Positions 1-5,430 of a stretch of DNA of 5,624 nt are shown piece after piece. Under the pieces are notes generated by a model that was given only the letters and a program-made list of their open reading frames with translations, was not told the origin of the DNA and ran no database searches. Location: the NCBI GenBank assembly GCA_026397695.1, contig JAPLUJ010000493.1:1-5624 (forward strand), in the 5' to 3' direction. Positions within the stretch are counted from its first letter, which is position 1, and the number at the start of each line of letters is the position of its first letter. A program made the position numbers and the translations under genes. The stretch comes from Verrucomicrobiota bacterium (GTDB lineage Bacteria > Verrucomicrobiota > Verrucomicrobiia > Verrucomicrobiales > Akkermansiaceae).

Positions 1-2
1 TG

Positions 3-62
3 CACGTCCCGCTTGCGAGCCTCATCCTGATAGTGCTGCTGCTTCCCGCCGCCGCACGCGCC
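3..62 (+). other. Sec signal peptide of the cytochrome (N-terminus partial)
   Basis: In-frame translation from base 3 gives HVPLASLILIVLLLPAAARA followed by Q: a hydrophobic core rich in Leu/Ile/Val and an A-R-A signal peptidase I site. Export is required for heme c attachment in the periplasm and agrees with the eight CXXCH motifs. If the preceding base is A, the peptide begins Met-His-Val. No positively charged n-region is visible apart from the His, so the start could also lie further upstream. Confidence 0.75.
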
Positions 63-2315
63 CAAACCACCGGCACCAAGCCGATCACGGAGAAGCCGAT
101 CACGGAGAAGCCGATCACGGAGAAGCCGGTCGCGGAAAAACCGGTCGCGCCGGCATCTAACACGCCGCCCGGCTACGCCGGTTCGGCCAGTTGCCGGGAA
201 TGCCACGCCAAGTTTTACACCCTGTGGTCCACCTCGTTCCATGGACTGGCGATGCAGCCGTACAGCGCCAAGCTGGCGCAAACCATGCTCACCCCGCAGG
301 CGGCGGACATCATTGCTGGCCGCTATCGATTCCGCGCGGATCTTCTAACGGGCGAGGTTATTGAACGCAGTGACGATGGCGAGCGGCGGTACCGGATCAC
401 GCAGACCACGGGCGGCAAGAATGTTTATTATTTCCTGACTCCGCTGGAGCGCGGCTGGTTGCAGGTATTGCCGGTGGCCTATGATGTCCGCCGCAAGGAA
501 TGGTTCGACACCACCGCCAGCGCGGTGCGGCATTTCGGCGACCGCCGCGACGTGGCATTGTACTGGAAGGAACGCCAGTTGACCTTCAATACCTCATGCT
601 TCAGTTGCCACGTCAGCCAACTAGCGAAAAACTACGACCTCAAATCCGATAGCTATCACACCACCTGGGCCGAGCCGGGTATCAATTGTGAAACCTGTCA
701 CGGCCCGTCGGCGGAGCACGCGCGGATGTTCCGCGAGTTGCCAGCCAACCAGCCCGCGCCGGCGGACATCAAGCTGATCGTGATGAAAAAACTCAGCATC
801 GAGCAGCGCAACGCGACGTGCGCCCCATGCCATGCCAGAATGTCGCCGGTGACGAGCCAATTCACGCCGGGAGATCGCTACTTCGATCACTTCGATCTAA
901 CGTGTTTTGAGAACGCGGATTTTTATCCCGACGGCCGCGACCTCGGCGAAAATTATACCTATACCCAGTGGCGGCTCAGCCCGTGCGTCAAGTCCGGCCA
1001 ACTCGATTGCATCCACTGCCACACCTCCAGCGGGCGTTACCGTTTCGCTGACCCGGCCACCGCCAACAACGCCTGCCTGCCGTGCCATGAGCAACGCGTG
1101 AAAAACGCCGCCGCCCACACCCATCACAAAGCGGCCACACCCGCCAGCCAGTGCGTCTCCTGCCACATGCCGATGACGGAATTCGCGCGCATGCGCCGCA
1201 CCGACCATTCGATGCGCCCGCCAACCCCCGCGACCACGCTCGCCTACAAGTCACCCAATGCTTGCAACCTCTGCCATAACAAAAAGGATGCCGCGTGGGC
1301 CGATATGTCCGTGCGCAAATGGCACTCCCGCGACTATCAGAAACCGGTGCTCGAACGCGCGGCCCTGATCGCCGCGGCACGCCACGGCGACTGGACGCAA
1401 CTGCCGGCCATCCTCGCTTATCTAGCAAGTCCAGAACGCGAGGAAATCCACACCGTTTCGCTAGTTAGACTGTTAGCCAACTGCCCCGCCAACGACAAAT
1501 GGCCGGTGTTGCACAAGCTGGCGGACGACGCCTCGCCGCTGGTGCGGGCCGCCGTGGCCGAAGTTCTAGGCGAACGCTTGGACGCGGCCAATGCCGCCGC
1601 GCTGTTCAAGGGTGCCGGCGATGATTTCCGCTTGGTGCGGGTGCGCGCCGCCGCCGCACTGGCCGCCATCCCCGAGGACAAACTGCCCGAGGATCAACGC
1701 CGCCGGGTGGGTGACGCGGTGGCCGAGTTGATGGAGTCGATGAAGTCGCGCCCCGACGACATGGGGTCGCACTATAACCTCGGCAATTTCCACATGGCAC
1801 GCGGTCAAATGCCGCAGGCGGTCAGCGAATTCGAGACCGCCACGCGCTTGCAGCCCGACGCGCTGCCGCCGTATGTGAACGCCGCCCTCGCCTACAACGC
1901 GCTGGGCCAAAACGACAAGGCGGAAAGCAGCCTGCGCCGCGCCCTCACTTTTGATCCCGCCAACGCCCCGGCCCAGTTGAACCTCGGCATGTTGTTGGCC
2001 GAAATGGGCCGCATGGCCGACGCCGAACAGGCGTTCCGTGCCGCGTTCAAAGCCAACCCGAAATCCGCCCAGGCGGCATACAACCTCGGTGTTATGTTAG
2101 CTAACGATCACCCCGCGGAAGCGCTCGATTGGTGCCGTCAGGCTGCCACCCTGGGCCAGGATAACCCGCAATACGGATATACATATGCGTTTTACCTGCA
2201 ACGTGCCGGCCAACCCGACCAGGCACTTCAGGCGATTCGCGCCGTGCGCAAGAACCACCCGACGCACGATGACAGCGCCCGCTTGGAACAGTCACTGCTG
2301 CGGGGAAAAAAATGA
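3..2315 (+). CDS. Exported octaheme c-type cytochrome with HEAT-like and TPR repeats (5' partial)
   Basis: Probable periplasmic or outer-surface electron-transfer protein. The reading frame is open to the left edge. Bases 1-2 are 'tg', so the true start is probably an ATG whose A lies just outside; the GTG at 33 would cut the signal peptide in half. Residues below are numbered from that GTG. A hydrophobic signal peptide ends in an ARA|Q cleavage site at residues 10/11, followed by a KPITE-type repeat linker (26-40). Eight CXXCH heme c sites follow, with first cysteines at 54, 189, 219, 263, 326, 348, 374 and 411. The run RTDHSMR, then PNACNLCH, is typical of the multiheme/TPR cytochrome family common in Planctomycetes, Verrucomicrobia and Acidobacteria. 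Residues about 435-548 look like HEAT repeats (SPLVRAAVAEVLG, FRLVRVRAAAALA), and about 577-745 hold five TPRs. No single redox partner or substrate can be named. Family assignment is confident; the role is inferred. Confidence 0.92.
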   Translation, partial: HVPLASLILIVLLLPAAARAQTTGTKPITEKPITEKPITEKPVAEKPVAPASNTPPGYAGSASCRECHAKFYTLWSTSFHGLAMQPYSAKLAQTMLTPQAADIIAGRYRFRADLLTGEVIERSDDGERRYRITQTTGGKNVYYFLTPLERGWLQVLPVAYDVRRKEWFDTTASAVRHFGDRRDVALYWKERQLTFNTSCFSCHVSQLAKNYDLKSDSYHTTWAEPGINCETCHGPSAEHARMFRELPANQPAPADIKLIVMKKLSIEQRNATCAPCHARMSPVTSQFTPGDRYFDHFDLTCFENADFYPDGRDLGENYTYTQWRLSPCVKSGQLDCIHCHTSSGRYRFADPATANNACLPCHEQRVKNAAAHTHHKAATPASQCVSCHMPMTEFARMRRTDHSMRPPTPATTLAYKSPNACNLCHNKKDAAWADMSVRKWHSRDYQKPVLERAALIAAARHGDWTQLPAILAYLASPEREEIHTVSLVRLLANCPANDKWPVLHKLADDASPLVRAAVAEVLGERLDAANAAALFKGAGDDFRLVRVRAAAALAAIPEDKLPEDQRRRVGDAVAELMESMKSRPDDMGSHYNLGNFHMARGQMPQAVSEFETATRLQPDALPPYVNAALAYNALGQNDKAESSLRRALTFDPANAPAQLNLGMLLAEMGRMADAEQAFRAAFKANPKSAQAAYNLGVMLANDHPAEALDWCRQAATLGQDNPQYGYTYAFYLQRAGQPDQALQAIRAVRKNHPTHDDSARLEQSLLRGKK
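78..152 (+). repeat. 15-bp tandem repeat, five units, encoding KPITE/KPVAE
   Basis: Five consecutive 15-bp units start at 78, 93, 108, 123 and 138. The first three are identical (aagccgatcacggag); the last two have drifted to KPVAE and KPVAP. The period is a multiple of three, so the frame is kept. The units code a Lys/Pro/Glu linker directly after the signal peptide and before the first heme site. This is probably a flexible spacer, or a stalk holding the heme domain away from a membrane or wall. Slippage variation between strains is expected. Confidence 0.9.
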
Positions 2316-2430
2316 TCACGCAAGCCATCCCTCCGGTTGCCGCATCCGCCACATAGTGCGAGTCTCCAAACCCTCCACGGCATGATCCGCTATACCCACC
2401 CGATGATTTACCCCCGACCAACGCCAGCAG
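2316..2430. other. Cytochrome-thrS spacer without recognisable signals
   Basis: A 115-bp gap between the cytochrome stop and the thrS ATG. I see no T-rich hairpin terminator, no T-box-like leader, no tRNA-like structure and no convincing -35/-10 pair. The sequence just before the ATG (ccaacgccagcag) has no purine-rich Shine-Dalgarno run. The gap is also too short to encode a missing TGS domain of about 60 residues. thrS may be read through from upstream or from a promoter I cannot recognise. Confidence 0.55.
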
Positions 2431-4308
2431 ATGACCGACTTGGAGCGCCTCCGCCACTCGTGCGCCCACGTCATGGCCACCGCCATCCTGCGCATCTGGC
2501 CGGATGCCCAGTTCGCCTACGGCCCGCCGATCGAAAGCGGCTTCTACTACGACTTCGACATGAAGCACCGGATCACCCCGGACGACTTCGAAAAAATCGA
2601 GGCCGAAATGCGCAAAATCGCCAAGGACAACCAGAAATTCGAGTGGCGTGCGCTGACCCGCGACGAGGCGCAGGCGATGGCGCAGAGCGGCCGTCTCGGC
2701 GGGCTGAGCGAACGCCCCGGCAACCCGAGCCGCTTCAAGCTCGACCTCATCGAAAAAATCCCGGAAGGCGAGGAAATCTCGTGCTTCCAAAATGGTGAGT
2801 TCATCGACCTGTGCGCCGGCCCCCACGTCGGCTACACATCCAAATGCAAGAACGTGAAACTCATGTCGGTGTCGTCGTCGTTCTATCTGGGAGATGAATC
2901 GAAAGGCCAGCTCCAGCGACTCTACGGCACCGCCTTCGAGAGCAAGGAGTTGTTAGAAGAACACCTGATCCGCTTGGAGGAAGCGAAAAAGCGCGACCAT
3001 CGGCGGCTCGGCCGGGAACTCGGGTTGTTTCACATCGACGAGATGGTCGGCCAGGGGCTGGTGCTGTGGAAACCCAAGGGAGCGCTGGTGCGCCGCGCAC
3101 TGCAGGATTTCATCACGGAGGAACTCGACAAGCAGGGGTACTCGCAGGTGTTCACCCCGCATATCGGCAAGCTCGATCTCTATCGGACATCCGGCCACTT
3201 CCCCTACTATCAGGACAGCCAGTTCGCGGCCATCGCCGAACGCGACGTGCTGGAAAAACTCGCCGACGAGGACGCCAGTTGCGCCACCCTGATCAACGGC
3301 CTGGCGGATGGAACGTTCGAGGGTTACCTGCTCAAGCCGATGAATTGCCCGCACCATATCAGGATCTTCGCCAGCGACCCGCATTCCTACCGCGATCTGC
3401 CGGTTAGACTGGCGGAGTTCGGCACGGTGTACCGCTGGGAACAATCCGGCGAACTCGGCGGCATGACCCGGGTGCGCGGCTTCACCCAGGACGACGCGCA
3501 TTTGTTCTGCACGCCCGACCAAGTGGCCGCCGAAGTCACCGGCTGTCTGGACCTGGTGAAAAAGGTGCTGGGCACGCTGGGCATGAACGATTACCGGGTG
3601 CGCCTGTCGCTGCGCGATGCGACGAGCGACAAATATGTCGGCTCTAGCGAAAACTGGGAAAAGGCCGAAGCCGCACTGCGCGAAGTGGTGCAAACCCTCG
3701 GCGTAGAATATGCCGAGGAAATCGGCGAGGCCGCGTTCTACGGCCCCAAGATCGACTTCGTCGTCAAGGACGTCATCGGCCGTGAATGGCAACTCGGCAC
3801 CGTGCAGGTGGACTACAATCTGCCTGTTAGATTCGGTCTGAGTTATGTTGGTGCGGACAACCAGCCGCACGTTCCGGTGATGATCCACCGCGCGCCCTTC
3901 GGCTCGATGGAACGCTTCACCGGCCTGCTCATCGAACACTTTGAGGGCAAATTCCCCACCTGGCTCGCCCCTGAGCAAGTCCGCGTTCTCCCCATCTCCG
4001 ATAAAACCCTCGACTTTGCCGAATCCGTCGCCGCCCAACTCGCCGATGCCGGCGTGCGCGTCACCGTGGACCGCGATTCTGACAAAATCGGTGCGAAAAT
4101 CCGCCTCGCCCGTCTTGCACGCGTCCCATACATGCTTGTCATCGGCGCGCGCGAAGCCGACGTCCCGTATATGCTCGTCATCGGTGCCCGCGAAGCCGAG
4201 GATGGCACGGTGTCCGTGCGCCACCGCGACAAGGACGACATGGGGGCGGTACCGCTGGAGGAATTCATATCTAACATCACGGAGGAAATCAAGAACCGGA
4301 GATTATAG
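2431..4308 (+). CDS. thrS: Threonyl-tRNA synthetase lacking the TGS domain
   Basis: Cytoplasmic class II synthetase that joins threonine to tRNA-Thr and edits mischarged Ser-tRNA-Thr. The protein has 625 residues and starts directly in the editing domain; the usual N-terminal TGS domain (about 60 residues in E. coli) is absent. Editing-site residues are visible: H9 and H13 in RHSCAH, and C128 and H132 in CAGPH. In the catalytic core, zinc ligands are C306 (MNCPHH), H357 (DDAH) and H486 (MIHRA); the motif 2 arginine is R335 (YRWEQSG) and the motif 3 arginine R495 (GSMERF). About 25 extra residues (roughly 266-297) precede MNCPHH relative to E. coli. The anticodon-binding domain begins near residue 508 and carries a 13-residue duplication (565-590). 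ATG 2431 is the only reasonable start: an in-frame TGA lies at 2404 with no other start codon between. There is no clear Shine-Dalgarno. Its 3' end faces trmO. Confidence 0.97.
   Translation: MTDLERLRHSCAHVMATAILRIWPDAQFAYGPPIESGFYYDFDMKHRITPDDFEKIEAEMRKIAKDNQKFEWRALTRDEAQAMAQSGRLGGLSERPGNPSRFKLDLIEKIPEGEEISCFQNGEFIDLCAGPHVGYTSKCKNVKLMSVSSSFYLGDESKGQLQRLYGTAFESKELLEEHLIRLEEAKKRDHRRLGRELGLFHIDEMVGQGLVLWKPKGALVRRALQDFITEELDKQGYSQVFTPHIGKLDLYRTSGHFPYYQDSQFAAIAERDVLEKLADEDASCATLINGLADGTFEGYLLKPMNCPHHIRIFASDPHSYRDLPVRLAEFGTVYRWEQSGELGGMTRVRGFTQDDAHLFCTPDQVAAEVTGCLDLVKKVLGTLGMNDYRVRLSLRDATSDKYVGSSENWEKAEAALREVVQTLGVEYAEEIGEAAFYGPKIDFVVKDVIGREWQLGTVQVDYNLPVRFGLSYVGADNQPHVPVMIHRAPFGSMERFTGLLIEHFEGKFPTWLAPEQVRVLPISDKTLDFAESVAAQLADAGVRVTVDRDSDKIGAKIRLARLARVPYMLVIGAREADVPYMLVIGAREAEDGTVSVRHRDKDDMGAVPLEEFISNITEEIKNRRL
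4123..4200 (+). repeat. In-frame 39-bp tandem duplication within thrS
   Basis: Two adjacent 39-bp units (4123-4161 and 4162-4200) encode VPYMLVIGAREAD and VPYMLVIGAREAE. E. coli ThrRS has this stretch once (RVPYMLVCGDKE...). The units differ at six of 39 bases, all at third codon positions: five changes are silent and one is Asp to Glu. This looks like an old duplication that has diverged silently under protein-level selection, and the differences argue against an assembly artefact. It adds a second copy of a core strand in the anticodon-binding fold. Confidence 0.93.
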
Positions 4309-4325
4309 GCGGCGGGCTGTGGACT

Positions 4326-4349
4326 GCGGTGAAGCGCGCGCTTCACCGC
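4326..4349 (+). terminator. Perfect 24-bp palindrome after thrS, possible terminator
   Basis: The arms gcggtgaagcgc and gcgcttcaccgc are exact reverse complements with no spacer, so the RNA can form a stem of about 10 bp closed by a GCGC tetraloop. It starts 17 bp after the thrS stop. Only TTT follows it, so it is a weak match to a Rho-independent terminator. It could instead be a mRNA 3'-end stabiliser or a dispersed palindromic repeat. Confidence 0.5.
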
Positions 4350-4386
4350 TTTGGAGATATAACTCCGCTTGCCGGAAATATGTGGA

Positions 4387-4402
4387 TTGATCCAACGATC
4401 AA
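4387..4402. repeat. Small inverted repeat (6-bp arms)
   Basis: The arms ttgatc (4387-4392) and gatcaa (4397-4402) flank a CAAC loop. It is weak alone and is listed as the second member of the hairpin chain between thrS and trmO. Confidence 0.4.
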
Positions 4403-4406
4403 GGAT

Positions 4407-4426
4407 GGGCGATCTCCGAATCGCCC
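4407..4426. repeat. Stem-loop gggcgat/atcgccc
   Basis: Seven-base arms (4407-4413 and 4420-4426) flank a six-base loop. The stem can be extended by outer pairs tcaa (4399-4402) and ttga (4427-4430) if GGAT is bulged on the left side. No T tract follows. Confidence 0.5.
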
Positions 4427-4452
4427 TTGACCATGGAAGACAAGCAATAGCA

Positions 4453-4487
4453 AACTGTTTTCGCGCCTTGGCGCTTTGCTGACAGTT
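4453..4487. repeat. Nested inverted repeat (aactgt/acagtt outside, gcgcc/ggcgc inside)
   Basis: Outer six-base arms (4453-4458 and 4482-4487) enclose an inner five-base stem (4463-4467 and 4470-4474). The two could form one interrupted hairpin. The next inverted repeat, tgatg/catca with a TCATATGA palindrome in its loop (4487-4507), follows directly. Confidence 0.4.
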
Positions 4488-4511
4488 GATGGACTCATAT
4501 GACATCAGACA

Positions 4512-4555
4512 CGGAGCGGGACGCTCCGCACACGGTCTGGAGCCAGCGGCTCCAG
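4512..4555. repeat. Paired GC-rich hairpins (cggagcg/cgctccg and ctggagcc/ggctccag)
   Basis: Two compact hairpins lie side by side: arms 4512-4518/4522-4528 with a GGA loop, and arms 4537-4544/4548-4555 with an AGC loop. The pairing of similar GGAGC-bearing hairpins eight bases apart resembles REP/BIME-like dispersed intergenic elements. Dispersal cannot be shown from this window alone. Confidence 0.55.
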
Positions 4556-4601
4556 CTACGCTGCGATCTATTGCCGCCACTATTGAATTGTCACTTCTAA
4601 T

Positions 4602-5354
4602 TCATAACGATGGCACCACGCCATCCGTCATTGAAATGTTAGAAGCATGGTGGCGGGGCGCGGCAGCCATGCTCGCGGCGACTTCCAGGATCCGGCAGAC
4701 GCCATTTTGGATAGAGAAGCGGACATTGTGACCGCAGAGGATGGCGCCGAAGATGCGGTCGGAGTCCTGTGTCCGCACCGCCGGGCGCGGGTCGAGCGCG
4801 AGGGCTTCGCGGATCACGGCTTGGGCGCGCTCCGGCAGGCGGGCGAATTCCTCACGCGCCGCAGCCGCAACCTCCACCTCCAGGCTCGGCATGGGATCCC
4901 GGGCGAAGCCTGCCGCCGCGCCGGGGATGGCCTCGGCATAGGGCAGATAGGGTTTGATGTCATAGAGCGGCGTGCCGTCCAACAGATCCACGCCGCCTAA
5001 CAACAGCACGGGCGCATCCCGCGCGGACATGTCAATACCTTCGAGGCGCACCAGCGACAGGCCGAGGTTGTTAGGGCGGAAGGTCGCGCGGCTGGCGAAC
5101 ACGCCGACGCGCTGGTTGCCGCCCAGGCGGGGCGGGCGAACGGTGGGCTTCCACCCCTGCCCGGCGGTGGCATGGAAGCCGAAGATCAGCCACAAATGGG
5201 AGAACCCATCGAGGCCGCGGATGGTCTCCGGGCTGCGGCAGGACTCGTGGAAAACCACCTGCCCCCACGCGCTCGGGCACAACCCCGGCTGGCGCGGAAC
5301 GCCGAATTTTCCACCGAAGCATGTGTGGACCGTGGCAATCGGATAGATAGTCAT
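4602..5354 (-). CDS. trmO: tRNA (t6A37) N6-methyltransferase TrmO (TsaA/YaeB family)
   Basis: SAM-dependent cytoplasmic enzyme that methylates the N6 of threonylcarbamoyladenosine at position 37 of tRNA-Thr, giving m6t6A (established for E. coli TrmO). The protein has 250 residues against about 235 in E. coli. Family blocks are in order: FGVPRQPG (17-24), RGLDGFSHLWLIFGFH (46-61), RPPRLGG (73-79), GVFASRATFRPNNLGLS (84-100), DLLDGTPLYDIKPYLPYAE (123-141), and the C-terminal-domain blocks REALALDPRPA (182-192) and HNVRFSI (209-215). The family start region (TIYPIATVHT) and a purine-rich AGGAA upstream support the ATG at 5354. E. coli TrmO ends at about the position of residue 226; the last 24 or so residues here look like an unconserved extension. 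The gene converges on thrS, whose product charges the same tRNA. It follows another minus-strand gene by 76 bp, so cotranscription is possible. Confidence 0.95.
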   Translation of the reverse strand: MTIYPIATVHTCFGGKFGVPRQPGLCPSAWGQVVFHESCRSPETIRGLDGFSHLWLIFGFHATAGQGWKPTVRPPRLGGNQRVGVFASRATFRPNNLGLSLVRLEGIDMSARDAPVLLLGGVDLLDGTPLYDIKPYLPYAEAIPGAAAGFARDPMPSLEVEVAAAAREEFARLPERAQAVIREALALDPRPAVRTQDSDRIFGAILCGHNVRFSIQNGVCRILEVAASMAAAPRHHASNISMTDGVVPSL

Positions 5355-5375
5355 ACCATTTCCTGAAGATGGTAT
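5353..5375 (-). promoter_or_regulatory. trmO ribosome-binding site inside an inverted repeat
   Basis: On the minus strand the message reads ATACCAT, CTTCAGGAA, ATGGTAT, then G, the last base of the ATG start. The seven-base arms (5369-5375 and 5353-5359) are perfect reverse complements. The Shine-Dalgarno-like AGGAA lies in the nine-base loop, and the first two start-codon bases lie in the right arm. Folding would hinder initiation. As DNA, it could equally be an operator for a dimeric protein. The regulatory role is inferred. Confidence 0.45.
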
Positions 5376-5430
5376 CAGCGGGTGGAGGAAGGTGTTTAGT
5401 TAGAGAAACGCCCCCTTCCCGGGTAAAGTC
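5355..5430. other. Spacer upstream of trmO
   Basis: 76 bp between the stop of the unknown minus-strand gene and the trmO ATG. Apart from the inverted repeat at the trmO start and a CCCGGG palindrome near 5418-5423, I see no clear terminator or promoter. The short same-strand gap is compatible with readthrough from the upstream gene. Confidence 0.45.

Larger units (their letters stand above)
4309..4601. other. Convergent intergenic region with a chain of stem-loops
   Basis: This 293-bp region separates the 3' ends of thrS (+) and trmO (-). I find no gene or tRNA in it. Seven inverted repeats follow one another: 4326-4349, 4387-4402, 4407-4426, 4453-4487 (with an inner gcgcc/ggcgc at 4463-4474), 4487-4507, 4512-4528 and 4537-4555. 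None is followed by a good T tract on either strand. The region may end transcription from both sides, be a cluster of dispersed REP-like palindromes, or form a structured RNA; the sequence does not decide between these. Confidence 0.6.

Noticed and set aside
78..152. Possible CRISPR-like array
   Set aside because: The units are 15 bp with no spacers and translate in frame to KPITE, so this is a coding tandem repeat.
2316..2430. T-box or tRNA-mimic leader for thrS
   Set aside because: I see no T-box consensus, no tRNA-like fold and no terminator hairpin in this short stretch.
2101..2826. Minus-strand open frame of 241 codons across the cytochrome end and thrS start
   Set aside because: It overlaps two well-supported plus-strand genes and has low-complexity, shadow-like composition.
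2953..4224. Long minus-strand open frame (423 codons) opposite thrS
   Set aside because: It mirrors the high-GC thrS coding frame, has no recognisable family features, and every block of ThrRS is intact on the plus strand.
4399..4430. tRNA-like gene around the gggcgat/atcgccc stem
   Set aside because: No cloverleaf, TΨC-loop consensus or acceptor stem can be laid out; only a simple hairpin is present.
3843..4580. Minus-strand open frame of 245 codons over the thrS 3' end and hairpin region
   Set aside because: It reads through the palindromes and the antisense of a conserved domain; no family likeness is visible.
4486..4731. Plus-strand open frame of 81 codons after thrS
   Set aside because: It runs through two GC hairpins and into the antisense of trmO, has no ribosome-binding site and no recognisable sequence.
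4647..5346. Several plus-strand open frames opposite trmO
   Set aside because: They are antisense shadows; the minus-strand frame carries all the TrmO family motifs.
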